Part shown: piece by piece, positions 27,795-36,861 of the stretch
Numbering within the stretch: position 1 is the first letter of the stretch
How the letters are laid out: each line of letters starts with the position of its first letter
From: Clostridia bacterium
GTDB taxonomy: Bacteria > Bacillota > Clostridia > Oscillospirales > CAG-272
Direction: 5' to 3'
DNA length: 64,000 nt
Assembly: GCA_017473865.1 (NCBI GenBank)
Contig: JAFUJB010000006.1
Coordinates: 1-64,000 of the forward strand
Notes under the pieces: generated by a model
What the model was told of the DNA's origin: nothing
What the model saw: the letters and a program-made list of their open reading frames with translations, nothing else
The model's database searches: none
Position numbers and translations under genes: made by a program

Positions 27795-29807
27795 TTATTT
27801 TGGTCCGAATGAAAGGTCTATGCTTGTTTGTATCTGCGAGCCATGTTTTATATAGAACAGCGCAGATGCGTGTTTGTCGCTTACAACTTCGTACGGGCTT
27901 TTTACCGATATTATATAATCGTAGGGCTCACTGAACGAAACCACGGCGTCATGCTTATCCACAAACAGACCGTACGTCATAACGTCTATTTTAAGCTTTT
28001 CGCTCAAGCCTATCTCAAAGCTCTTGGTTACGGCAATATTATTGTATTCGGGCGAAAGCTTTAGCGCCTTTTTTATGTCCTCTTTATTGTCGGGCGTTAC
28101 AAGATAGAATCTTATCTCTGCACTTTCTTTTCGGGTAAAATCGGACATGCCTGCGATAATCAGATACGACTTTACCATCAGGTCCCTTGGCGTTCCCCTG
28201 GGCTCAGTTGAGAGGGGAGCAGTTACTCCAAAAATGCTTTCGTTATTTACCGCAGGCGGAACGTTTACGGGGCGAACGGGCTGTACGGGAACCGTACCTC
28301 TGTTTACCGGCGGAACTATTGGCGGTTGACCGGGAATGGCAAACTCCGTCTGCACTTTTATGTTCTTGGGCGCTTTCGGCGGTTTTATCGGTGGATCTAC
28401 AAGCGCTTCAAGAATCGAGTCAAACTCTTCCATTGATAATCCCGTCTGCTTCGTCTTTTTCGCTCCGAAACCGCCGAAAAGACTCGGCTTGTCTTTAAGC
28501 TTCTTTTCAAGAACGTCCATATTTTCAAGGTCAGTAATAATCTGACCTACATTCTGATATCTCTTTGACGGGTCTCTGTTCGTACACTTCTTTACGATAT
28601 ACTCCATAGCGCGAGAAAGATTAGGATTAATCTCTCTTATGGGCAATATCTCATACGGCGGCTCACTGGGATTTTTGTTTGTAAGCGCGTGATAGAGTGT
28701 TACGCCGAGGCCGTATATATCCGTTCGCGCGTCGGTCTGTCCTATTCCGCCGTACTGTTCGGGGGCGGCATAGCCGACAGTACCGAGTACAGTCGTATCG
28801 GCAAAGCTGTTACCGCTTTCCGTCTTATATTCTCTTGCAGCGCCGAAGTCGATAAGCTTGACGTTTCCGCTCGGGGTAATCATTACGTTGTCGGGCTTCA
28901 GATCTCGATATATTATCGGGGGTCTCATTGTATGAAGCTCCCTGAGCGCGTCGCAAAGCTGAAGCGCCCACTCTTTTACCTGTCTTTCAGGTTGTGCGCC
29001 GCCTTCACGCAAAAGCCCACCTAACGACCCGCCTTCAATATAGTCCATAACTACTACAAAAGAGTCAACGCTGTCGATAACGTCTGCTATCCTAGGGAAA
29101 TATGGGCTGTTTAGCTTTCTCAAAATCTCTATTTCAACAGCAAGGCTTTCTTTCATTATTTTGAAATTGCCTTTGCCGTCATTACGCACTACCTTTACTG
29201 CCCACTGCTTATTCAGCCTTTTATCAATGGCGAGATAAACGACACTCATTCCGCCTCTGCCGATTATATTGACAATTTCGTACTTATTGTCAATTACAGT
29301 ACCCATCATAATTTCGCCCGACAGGTCTGCAGGCTTATCGGCGGCAAACACCTGCTTGACCTCTTGCTGATTATTGATTCGTTTGCAGATAGAGTTAACA
29401 AGCGGTTCAAGCTGTGTAAACGACTGACAGCGTCTTAGCTCCATCGGCAGTTTGTTGGTCCGAACGTCGTTTGTAACAAAACTGTACATAGCGCTCTTTT
29501 CAAGAACCTTGTTGCCGTTGAGCAGTTCGTTATTGAAGGTCTCAATCTCGTATTTTACCCATTGGGATTTGAGATTTTCAACCGAAGAACCGACCGCTAC
29601 AAATATATCACATTCTTCAAGCGCCTCGTTTATCATCTTGCCGAAATGCGATTCGCCGCGCTCGGCAATAGAAACGTTGCTGTAAAAAGCGTTTATGTTT
29701 TTTTCTTTCAGGGCGTAGTAAAGCTGTTCCGCCATCTCTCGATCGCGGGTAAATTCGCCTTTGCTGTCCGTGTTTTTAAAAGATATAAAAACATCAAATT
29801 TTTCCAT
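27795..29807 (-). CDS. TIR domain fused to Ser/Thr protein kinase
   Basis: 670 residues. TIR domain 1-135: FDVFISFKNTD, then SIAERGESHF where Glu49 aligns with the NADase catalytic Glu of SARM1-type TIRs, and QWVKYE (83-87). Kinase 175-445: G-loop IGRGGMSVVY, Lys205, catalytic IYRDLKPDN (Asp302), DFG at 320-322 and GTVGYAAPEQYGG, so it looks active. A Pro-rich linker (about 490-535) leads to a C-terminal domain of about 130 residues (from DLMVKSYLII) rich in beta strands that I do not recognise. No membrane helix, unlike PASTA kinases. TIRs in bacterial defence cleave NAD+ or make cyclic ADP-ribose signals. Seventh gene of the operon. Confidence 0.9.
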   Translation of the reverse strand: MEKFDVFISFKNTDSKGEFTRDREMAEQLYYALKEKNINAFYSNVSIAERGESHFGKMINEALEECDIFVAVGSSVENLKSQWVKYEIETFNNELLNGNKVLEKSAMYSFVTNDVRTNKLPMELRRCQSFTQLEPLVNSICKRINNQQEVKQVFAADKPADLSGEIMMGTVIDNKYEIVNIIGRGGMSVVYLAIDKRLNKQWAVKVVRNDGKGNFKIMKESLAVEIEILRKLNSPYFPRIADVIDSVDSFVVVMDYIEGGSLGGLLREGGAQPERQVKEWALQLCDALRELHTMRPPIIYRDLKPDNVMITPSGNVKLIDFGAAREYKTESGNSFADTTVLGTVGYAAPEQYGGIGQTDARTDIYGLGVTLYHALTNKNPSEPPYEILPIREINPNLSRAMEYIVKKCTNRDPSKRYQNVGQIITDLENMDVLEKKLKDKPSLFGGFGAKKTKQTGLSMEEFDSILEALVDPPIKPPKAPKNIKVQTEFAIPGQPPIVPPVNRGTVPVQPVRPVNVPPAVNNESIFGVTAPLSTEPRGTPRDLMVKSYLIIAGMSDFTRKESAEIRFYLVTPDNKEDIKKALKLSPEYNNIAVTKSFEIGLSEKLKIDVMTYGLFVDKHDAVVSFSEPYDYIISVKSPYEVVSDKHASALFYIKHGSQIQTSIDLSFGPK

Positions 29808-29846
29808 TTTTTCCTCCGCCGCATTTTTTGCGGTTTAATTATTCCG

Positions 29847-31655
29847 TCAGTCGTCGTCCCTTTCCTGCTCAGAGGGGGGTAATTCCTCAAAAGGTACAAG
29901 CAGATTGTGTCTCTTTGCAAGGTCGTTTCTGCCCTCGCTTCTAACGATCGAGCCTCCGTAAATATAACCTTCCGATCGGGTGTACGCATTCCAACGGCGG
30001 TGTTCGAGAATTCTGATAGCCTCTCTGTCTTTTTCTTCGCGCTGACTCGGCTCAAGCTCAATTCCGCGGATTCCGCACAGCTTCTTCATCTTACGGTGAA
30101 TTACCGACGCCATTGACGAACGGTAGTTATAACTATACTGCCAGAAATTGTTTTCTCCCGTAGGATCGTACAAAAGATGTCTTTGGAGAGCAAGCATTTC
30201 AAGGTCGGTTCTGAGTATTACTTTTTCCGAATACGAGGTCTTGATGTCGCCTATAAAATCTATCCTGTATTCATCGCCTCTGAAGTTGGTTATTCCCTTA
30301 AGGGCTTGCTTCATATCGGAATTATATACGACCGCCTGAATTACGGGATTATATCCGAAACGCTCGCAAAGCATACGGAGCTTCATTGCTATGGCTACGT
30401 TATATTCGTCGTTTCCAAGCGAAACAAAGATATAAGTCGGTCTGCCCATCTTTTCAAACAGCTCGTCAAACGCCGCTGTTTCAACGTCGATACCGCCATA
30501 AATATTTATAAGATACTTAACCTCGGATTCAACGTCATATACTCCGCTGAACTTCATAAGCTCGGGGCAAAGAGAGGTAAACTTATCCTTTGCAAGCGGA
30601 TCTTTATCAAAAGCGTTAATGGTAAGGTCATACCCGTCCATCTGTCCGAACCAAGCAAGTGATTTCAGCATTTCTTTGCCGTGCTGACCCATACCGATCA
30701 TAACGGCATTTATCTTTTTTATTCCGTTTTCTTCGTAGGCGGGTTTAAATATGCAATCATAACCTTCATCGTAAAGAGTACGTGTAATAAGCGACTGAAC
30801 TTCGTTTATTCTTCTGATGATAATACCCGGTTTTTCGCCCTTTGCGTTCATACGCTTAACTTCGTTTGAAAGTATAGCCTCGGCTTCCGGCTGTGATGAA
30901 AGCACGTAGAGTCTTGTGTTTTCCCGTCTTTCATATTTTTCAACGATTTTCAACGCGTGCTTAATGTTTTCTACGTGATTTTCGCTTATTATAAAGAAAT
31001 ACAAATCTTTCTTCTTACTGTGGAAGGTAAAGTTGACCGTAAGAATGTCTTTCTTAAAGCATATAGCTCCCATTTCCTTTGCCTTTTCGATCATCTCATA
31101 GCTATCTTCATCGCCCTTGTCAAACACGTCGGTAAATACGAGAGCCACACCCTTGCCGTTAAGGCTTTCTGCCAGAGCAAGAGTTTTTTCATTCAGCTCG
31201 GAGAATACGTATGCTTTCCGGAAGAATTTCCACGCATAGCGATAGAGCGCCGAAATATTCTTGAAAAACGACATTACAAAACCGAAAGTAAGTATGGGCC
31301 CGTATACGATCAGTATTGAAAGTACGACTCTGTAAGCTGTAGCTAAAGCCTCGCTTGAAAGATAGTTCTTCAGGTTGAGTATGATAAATTCAAACTCAAC
31401 GTCCATAATGAAAAGACGGAACATATAGTGAAATGAGCTGAGAAAAGCGTCAAACCCATTTCCGTTGTTTTCTTTCAAAAATGCGCTGTAAATGGGTAAG
31501 AAAAGCGCAACCGACGCTATTGCAACGCCACCGAACAGCCATTTGGTAAAGTCAAGTCCGAGCAGTTTTTTATGCTTTGTATAAGCGCTGACAATGGCAA
31601 TCACAACCGACAGAACAAGCGCGCATATTGATATAATAAGACATACAGTCCACAT
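29847..31655 (-). CDS. Membrane protein with TrkA-like and RyR-like domains
   Basis: 602 residues. Three to four membrane helices in the first 135 residues (MWTVCLIISICALVLS, FGGVAIASVALFLPIY, LSILIVYGPILTFGFVM), then a long cytoplasmic part with two Rossmann-like TrkA-N-type halves (YVFSELNEKTLALAESLNG; INAVMIGMGQHGKEML) of which the second keeps a GxGxxG loop. The last 60 residues resemble the RyR domain (ILEHRRWNAYTRSEGYIYG, then HNLLVPFEELP). RyR and TrkA-like domains are known from nucleotide-centred conflict systems. It may be a ligand-gated pore or membrane effector; inferred. GGAG ribosome site, 40 bp after the AAA gene. Confidence 0.8.
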   Translation of the reverse strand: MWTVCLIISICALVLSVVIAIVSAYTKHKKLLGLDFTKWLFGGVAIASVALFLPIYSAFLKENNGNGFDAFLSSFHYMFRLFIMDVEFEFIILNLKNYLSSEALATAYRVVLSILIVYGPILTFGFVMSFFKNISALYRYAWKFFRKAYVFSELNEKTLALAESLNGKGVALVFTDVFDKGDEDSYEMIEKAKEMGAICFKKDILTVNFTFHSKKKDLYFFIISENHVENIKHALKIVEKYERRENTRLYVLSSQPEAEAILSNEVKRMNAKGEKPGIIIRRINEVQSLITRTLYDEGYDCIFKPAYEENGIKKINAVMIGMGQHGKEMLKSLAWFGQMDGYDLTINAFDKDPLAKDKFTSLCPELMKFSGVYDVESEVKYLINIYGGIDVETAAFDELFEKMGRPTYIFVSLGNDEYNVAIAMKLRMLCERFGYNPVIQAVVYNSDMKQALKGITNFRGDEYRIDFIGDIKTSYSEKVILRTDLEMLALQRHLLYDPTGENNFWQYSYNYRSSMASVIHRKMKKLCGIRGIELEPSQREEKDREAIRILEHRRWNAYTRSEGYIYGGSIVRSEGRNDLAKRHNLLVPFEELPPSEQERDDD

Positions 31656-31695
31656 AATATTTCTCCTGTTTTAATCATAACATACGGGCAAAGGC

Positions 31696-33678
31696 TTACG
31701 CCATAAAGCCCATCATTCTTTTGTTTTTCTGCAGATTTTTTGCAAAATCGCTCTCGTTTGACGCCGCAATAAAGTCCTCTTTGCTCAGCTCCATAGTCTC
31801 TTCCTTGTAGAGCTGCCAACGGAGAGTAGCCTTACCCCACGTTCTTTCAAAAAGGTTTCTTGCAAATCGCGCATTACTGAATTCCTTTGTATCGAATACC
31901 GATTCGGGAAGCGACAGGAAGTATTCTTTCGCGCATTCTTCAAAGCCTTCTTTATATTTAAATGACTTATTGACCATAGACATAAATATCTCAAAAAGCT
32001 GTTCGCGCGTATAGTTGGGGAATTCAATGGTATAAGGAAGACGGCTTTCAAGCCCCGCATTACCGCCCATCAGATCTTCCATTTCTTCAGGGTAGCCCGC
32101 CATAATTACCACAAGATCCTTGCGGTGATTTTCCATCTCGGCAATAAGTGTATCAATCGCCTCTTTGCCGAAATCAGAGCCGCTCGTCTTGGGACCCCTA
32201 TAGAGCGAATACGCCTCGTCGATAAACAATACAGAGCCGTAAGCATCACGGCACATAGCCGTCGTCTTGGGCGCGGTCTCACCAATATATCTTCCGACAA
32301 AATCACGGCCTCTGTATTCAAAAAATCCGCCGTTTCTGAGAACCCCTCTTTCTTTCAGCACCTTGCCGATAACACGGGCAACAGTCGTTTTACCCGTTCC
32401 GGGATTACCCACGAATTTCATATGTATGCAGGGAGCGCCGAGGTTCTCATTCTTTATCGACATTTCAATCTGTCCGACGATTTCAAGCACTTTGTTCTTA
32501 ATATTCTCCATGCCGATAAATTCATCGAGCATTTCTATGCCGCTTTTATGTTTTTCGCCGTTGTAAAGCACAAGGCTTTCAATCTCGCACTTTTTGACCG
32601 TCTTGTCGTCTTTGCCGTTTTTGCTGTTATCGAGAGTCTTCAGATAGATCATCTCGCGTATTACCTTGTTTACCGTCTTTGTGCCATAGAATTTTCCGTC
32701 GGATTTTTCCTCGGATATGCGCTGCTTAAACAATTCCCAGGCATCTTCTTCGACGGTATAGCCGCGCGTTTTCAGCGAAGATTGTGCATACTGCTTAAGC
32801 TCTTCTATGTCAAACGGAACAAACGATACGTCTTTTACGGAAAAACGGTCGGAAAGTATCGTATGTATGTTATGCAATACCTCTTTTTCAACAAACGGAA
32901 CTCGGAATATAATAATATTTCTACCCATATTTTTGTCGATATGATCAAGAAATTTTTTTACGCGCTGATCGTTCAGCTCACTCATCCATTCGCTTAGGTT
33001 TACGCATATTATCTTGCCCGTATCGCCCGTCGTTCTGGTAAAATACGAATATGCATTTGCAAAAGGATCGCTGTCTTTTGAGTTTGCATAAGCGATATTG
33101 ATTTCGAGCGGTCTGCGCTTAAATCCCAAAGTTATAAGCCCGAGATTCTGCAAAAGCTCGCCCAATACGCTGATATAAGTCGACAGCCCCTCGCCCTCGT
33201 TTATCGCAAACAGATAAGTGCGGTGTATAAAAGCCTCGACCGTGTTGTTTTTGATAAGTAACGGGGCTATATCAATACACTCTTTTGCAAGGGCTTTAAA
33301 CTGTTCAGCTCCGATAAGTCCTTCGATTTTGTCGAGTATTCTTTGGCGCTCTTTTTTCTCTGTTTCCTCTTCACTTTCTTCCTCTATAGACGAAATCTCG
33401 CCCTCAACCTCGGATACCTCGTACTTGCATATATCCTCAATCTTTTCGCCCTTCGCATAGGTATGAAGCTGCTTTTTGAGCTTGTAAAGCACGTCGTCCT
33501 TGGTTGCTTTTTCATCGTTAACGGTAAGTATAAGCGTAAGCAAGCCGGATTCAATTATGTCAATGCTGTTATATTCCTCGCGGAAATAGTCGAGGAGCGC
33601 CTCTACTATCAGCGAATTTTCAAGCTCGTCGTCCATTATCCAATTTTTGCTAAAAACGACCTTCAAATATTTTTTCAT
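31696..33678 (-). CDS. Two-module AAA+ protein: degenerate AAA plus CbbX/SpoVK-type AAA
   Basis: 660 residues. An N-terminal domain of about 90 residues and an acidic coil (90-112) precede a first AAA-like module (about 120-350) whose Walker A is destroyed (INEGEGLSTY, 159-168). The second module (385-630) is an intact CbbX/SpoVK/EccA-type AAA+: FVGNPGTGKTTVARVIG (Walker A 424-431), SVLFIDEAYSLYRG (Walker B), a sensor region VVIMAGYPEEM and an ESRLPYTIEFPNY arginine finger region. Such ATPases remodel partner proteins. The first module is homologous to the small protein encoded at 36862-37722, so the operon holds one active and two inactive AAA units. Confidence 0.87.
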   Translation of the reverse strand: MKKYLKVVFSKNWIMDDELENSLIVEALLDYFREEYNSIDIIESGLLTLILTVNDEKATKDDVLYKLKKQLHTYAKGEKIEDICKYEVSEVEGEISSIEEESEEETEKKERQRILDKIEGLIGAEQFKALAKECIDIAPLLIKNNTVEAFIHRTYLFAINEGEGLSTYISVLGELLQNLGLITLGFKRRPLEINIAYANSKDSDPFANAYSYFTRTTGDTGKIICVNLSEWMSELNDQRVKKFLDHIDKNMGRNIIIFRVPFVEKEVLHNIHTILSDRFSVKDVSFVPFDIEELKQYAQSSLKTRGYTVEEDAWELFKQRISEEKSDGKFYGTKTVNKVIREMIYLKTLDNSKNGKDDKTVKKCEIESLVLYNGEKHKSGIEMLDEFIGMENIKNKVLEIVGQIEMSIKNENLGAPCIHMKFVGNPGTGKTTVARVIGKVLKERGVLRNGGFFEYRGRDFVGRYIGETAPKTTAMCRDAYGSVLFIDEAYSLYRGPKTSGSDFGKEAIDTLIAEMENHRKDLVVIMAGYPEEMEDLMGGNAGLESRLPYTIEFPNYTREQLFEIFMSMVNKSFKYKEGFEECAKEYFLSLPESVFDTKEFSNARFARNLFERTWGKATLRWQLYKEETMELSKEDFIAASNESDFAKNLQKNKRMMGFMA

Positions 33679-33699
33679 TTATGTCCTCGTCTCTGATTA

Positions 33700-34947
33700 T
33701 TATATCGTTATAATATTTTTGATAGTTTTTTCGAGCTGTTCTTCACTAAAAAGGTGTACCCCTTCGATGAGGTCAATTTTCATATCCTTAGCTCTCTGCC
33801 TGAAATAGTCGATATTCTTTTGCTTTTTGCCGAGATAGGTTGCTATAAGCACTTTTTTTGCGTATACACCGCCGAATCTGTTTGTTATCGTTTCTAGCTT
33901 GTATAACTCGTCATCGTCAATCGAGCCGTTTTTACAAGAAATAAACAGAGGTACAAGCCCCTTCATCAATACGACGTCTATCTCATTTTCAGTATCCTTT
34001 TCAACGTCTTCTCTTTCGTGGAACTTGCCGTCCCAATCTATATAGACTCCGTTCATCGAGTCGCTGTAATAGTTTTCGCCCTTCTTATTTTTCAGTCTGT
34101 TTGCTACTTCTAACACCTTGAGTTCGAGTACAGTACCCGATTTAATAAGGCATTTTTTTACCTGCTCGTTTTTATAGGTAAACGACACGCTCTTTCCGTT
34201 GTCCACAAGAGAATATATCAGATTTTTCTGAACAAGTAGCTTCAAAAAATTTCCGAGGGAAATATATTTATCCCCCTTGCGCTTCATCTCCTCGCGCAAC
34301 TCGAATCTGTCGTATTCGACCTTGAGTCTTTTCGAGTTCTCACCCATCAGATCAGCCTCGCCAAGTACGTTCAGCCTTGTATTCCAAAGCCCCGGATTGT
34401 CGCGGCACATTTCCCACATAGTGTTCAGATCTTCCACAAAATCTTCCGACATATCCCAATCAAAAGTTTTGTCGTCATTATTTTTCTTGTATCTTACTTT
34501 GCCGCCGTGCAGAGTTATGTTTTCTTTAACGGTAAGCGTAGGTTTCCCTAATATTTCCGGCTTTCCGTCGCAGTCGCAGTCGGTTACAACTCCGTTATTT
34601 ACGTTAAGTCTCTGCATCTGTATGTTTTTGTCTTTATACTTCTGCGAAACAATACCCATTGCAACAAGTACAAGGTCCTCGCCGCCCGTCAGGTCAAACA
34701 CACACTCGTCTTCTTTCTCGACTATGTCTGACAAAACGGCGACTATGTTGTTCAGGTTATTTTTTATTATCGGGAGGTATTCTACCTTTGTATTAAGCTC
34801 ACGCGATTCAATAAAGCTTTCGTATATCCTGCCCGTCTTTTCCATTACGCTTGTTTCGCCAATAAAAATTATCTTGTCCGGCTTTATCGTAATAAGACTT
34901 ACTACGTTATCTATGGGTGAGCGGTCAAAAAATTCTATCGCCGTCAT
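33700..34947 (-). CDS. CARF-DUF1887 nuclease, Card1/Can2-like
   Basis: 415 residues. N-terminal CARF domain: KIIFIGETSVM, and the signature VFDLTGGEDLVLVAMG (DLTGG at 85-89), which in CRISPR ancillary proteins binds cyclic oligoadenylate. A middle winged-helix-like part follows. The C-terminal DUF1887 PD-(D/E)xK nuclease has NEIDVVLMKG (Asp324) and LFISCKNG (Lys339), then ELYKLETITNRFGGVYAKK, so the catalytic core is kept. Relatives degrade nucleic acid when a cyclic nucleotide binds. No cas gene or CRISPR array is in this window; the signal might come from the TIR protein of the same operon. 13 bp after the XRE gene. Confidence 0.88.
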   Translation of the reverse strand: MTAIEFFDRSPIDNVVSLITIKPDKIIFIGETSVMEKTGRIYESFIESRELNTKVEYLPIIKNNLNNIVAVLSDIVEKEDECVFDLTGGEDLVLVAMGIVSQKYKDKNIQMQRLNVNNGVVTDCDCDGKPEILGKPTLTVKENITLHGGKVRYKKNNDDKTFDWDMSEDFVEDLNTMWEMCRDNPGLWNTRLNVLGEADLMGENSKRLKVEYDRFELREEMKRKGDKYISLGNFLKLLVQKNLIYSLVDNGKSVSFTYKNEQVKKCLIKSGTVLELKVLEVANRLKNKKGENYYSDSMNGVYIDWDGKFHEREDVEKDTENEIDVVLMKGLVPLFISCKNGSIDDDELYKLETITNRFGGVYAKKVLIATYLGKKQKNIDYFRQRAKDMKIDLIEGVHLFSEEQLEKTIKNIITI

Positions 34948-34960
34948 ATTATAATCCCAC

Positions 34961-35239
34961 CTATCTTATAAAGCTGTTGAAATCTTCGGTATATATTTCA
35001 AGAACGTTAAGCAGCTTATTTGTGTTCTCATTTTTGATAAACAAAAGCATAAGCGACAAGAAAGTATTCCACGACATCTCGCGCTTCTTGTTTTCAATCG
35101 CCGCTATCGTTCCACGGCTTACACCAATCTTCTGCGCAAGCTCCTCTTGCGTCAGTCCAACCCTCTTGCGCAGCATCGGTAAATTGTCTGTCATATTATT
35201 GATTAGTTTTGATCTGTCTATATTATTTTGTTCAGTCAT
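34961..35239 (-). CDS. XRE-family regulator inside the conflict operon
   Basis: 92 residues from the ATG at 35239, which has GGAG 8 bases upstream; a TTG six codons earlier overlaps that site and is rejected. Helix-turn-helix: LPMLRKRVGLTQEELAQKIGVSRGTIAAIENKKREMSWNTFLSLMLL in two lines of the usual pattern, followed by a short C-terminal tail. It lies between the VirD4-like gene and the CARF nuclease gene. It most likely represses the operon; a palindrome overlapping the -35 box at 37793-37803 is a candidate target. Confidence 0.9.
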   Translation of the reverse strand: MTEQNNIDRSKLINNMTDNLPMLRKRVGLTQEELAQKIGVSRGTIAAIENKKREMSWNTFLSLMLLFIKNENTNKLLNVLEIYTEDFNSFIR

Positions 35240-35281
35240 TCTTATAACTCCTTTCAAACGTCAAAGCAGTCATATTTTTTG

Positions 35282-36850
35282 TCATTCGTCAAACAAAGAG
35301 TCAAAAATCTTGTCTACCTTCTGTTCAAATTCCTTCGTATCAACCTTTTCAAGTCTGCCGTCCTTTTCAAACCACTCGCGGCTGAACGGACAGAGTGTTC
35401 TCTTCGCTCTGACGTCTACGAGAAATTCGGACGGAGAAAATATCTTACAAGACGGTAAATCGTACGGCTTCTGCGGGACAGATTCATATCCCTTGAAATC
35501 CTCGTACATATCAATATCCGCCATTTCGGTTATGATAGGATACTGGCGCGAGTGCATAATAAGCGCCTCGCCCTTTTCTTTGTTAAGTCTTTGCAGCTCG
35601 GATACGGAAATAAGCTTACGCTGTATTCTTTCGGACGTAGTAACGCTTCCGCAAAGATCGCTTACCTCTTTAAGCAGGTCAAGCTCTTTTGAAGTAAGAA
35701 ATACCCAGTTATCGCAGTTACCCTTTATGGTATCGGCGTCTTCGCCGTACTTGCCTCTGAGCTGATGCATACTCTGCGCGACAAGATAATACCTCATATT
35801 TCTGCTTCGAGCCGCCGAGATCATCGAGGGCATATCGGCTACTTTTGGCATATTGCAGAACTCGTCAAGTACAAAATTTACCCTGATGGGAAGCTTGAAA
35901 TCACTTGACTTCTGAGCCTCGGCAATAAGTACCTCGTAGACTTGCTTTATAAACATTGTTACAAGGAAGTGGTAGGTCGTTTTTTCGTCTGGAACGATTA
36001 AGTATACGGCAGTCTTCTCCCTACCGATCGCACGAAGGTCTACCGTGTTGCCCGACAGCATTTTCGTAAGTCTTTCCTGCGTATTAAAAATACGTAACAT
36101 TCCGTAAAGAGAAATGTATATGCTTCGTTTGGTGTTTTCAGCGCCTACAAAAACGCCGCGATAGTTCATACCCGCGATGGAGTCCTCTACCATCATAGCC
36201 GCAAGCTCGGAAAGCGGCTTTTCGTTCGCCATAGCGCATAATCCCGCAAGACTTGCGACGTTTATCTCGTTTTGCTTGCCCGCCTCCATAAGCAAAAGCA
36301 GATTAGCAAGAGCCAAGCTCGATGCCATCTCGCTCCAGAAAATATCGCCCGCCGACTTTCTCTGCGGCTCTGATATTGCCGAAATAAAGTCGTTAAGCAT
36401 AGTCATTCCCGTCTCGCGATCTTCCGAATGATAGAACTCATAGGGAAGCTGCAAGGGGTTCCACATATCGCCGAAACCGACGTCGCGGAAATTGAGAACG
36501 ACCGTGTTGTAGCCGTTCGCCTTGACCAGCCCCGACGACTTTTTATAAAGCTCGCCCTTGGGGTCTGTTACGATAAAAGACTCGCCCGCTTTTGCAAATA
36601 TGTTGATCAAAGGCATACAAAAAAGTCTTGTCTTTTTTGAGCCCGTCGCTCCGAAAATAAGCGTGTGCGTATCTTTGTTATCAACGTAAGCCTCGCGCCC
36701 GTTTGATATAAGGGGCAGCCCTGCCGCGCCGTACTTTTCATCGCTCAGATTTATGTATGAGCCCGCTGACTTAATCTCGTCTACCGTTGCCCAGCGCGAC
36801 TCCTGATTGTAGCTTATATATTTGCCGTATTTGTAGTAATCTATAGCCAT
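35282..36850 (-). CDS. Soluble VirD4/TraG-like ATPase
   Basis: 522 residues. Features of the type IV coupling protein family: Walker A GATGSKKTR (with Lys where the second Gly of GKT is usual), SFIVTDPKGELYKK, Walker B VNFVLDEFCNMPKV, and AQSMHQLRGKYG. The protein begins directly with the WATVDEIKSA segment, so the N-terminal membrane helices of true coupling proteins are missing. No relaxase, VirB4 or other conjugation gene is nearby. It may be a repurposed DNA or protein pump in the conflict operon. GAGGTG ribosome site; 11 bp after the first gene of the operon. Confidence 0.87.
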   Translation of the reverse strand: MAIDYYKYGKYISYNQESRWATVDEIKSAGSYINLSDEKYGAAGLPLISNGREAYVDNKDTHTLIFGATGSKKTRLFCMPLINIFAKAGESFIVTDPKGELYKKSSGLVKANGYNTVVLNFRDVGFGDMWNPLQLPYEFYHSEDRETGMTMLNDFISAISEPQRKSAGDIFWSEMASSLALANLLLLMEAGKQNEINVASLAGLCAMANEKPLSELAAMMVEDSIAGMNYRGVFVGAENTKRSIYISLYGMLRIFNTQERLTKMLSGNTVDLRAIGREKTAVYLIVPDEKTTYHFLVTMFIKQVYEVLIAEAQKSSDFKLPIRVNFVLDEFCNMPKVADMPSMISAARSRNMRYYLVAQSMHQLRGKYGEDADTIKGNCDNWVFLTSKELDLLKEVSDLCGSVTTSERIQRKLISVSELQRLNKEKGEALIMHSRQYPIITEMADIDMYEDFKGYESVPQKPYDLPSCKIFSPSEFLVDVRAKRTLCPFSREWFEKDGRLEKVDTKEFEQKVDKIFDSLFDE

Positions 36851-36861
36851 ATTACACCTCT

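Noticed and set aside
35282..36850. Conjugative element or ICE suggested by the VirD4-like gene
   Set aside because: No relaxase, VirB4, integrase or attachment-site repeats are seen; the gene sits tightly inside a signalling operon.
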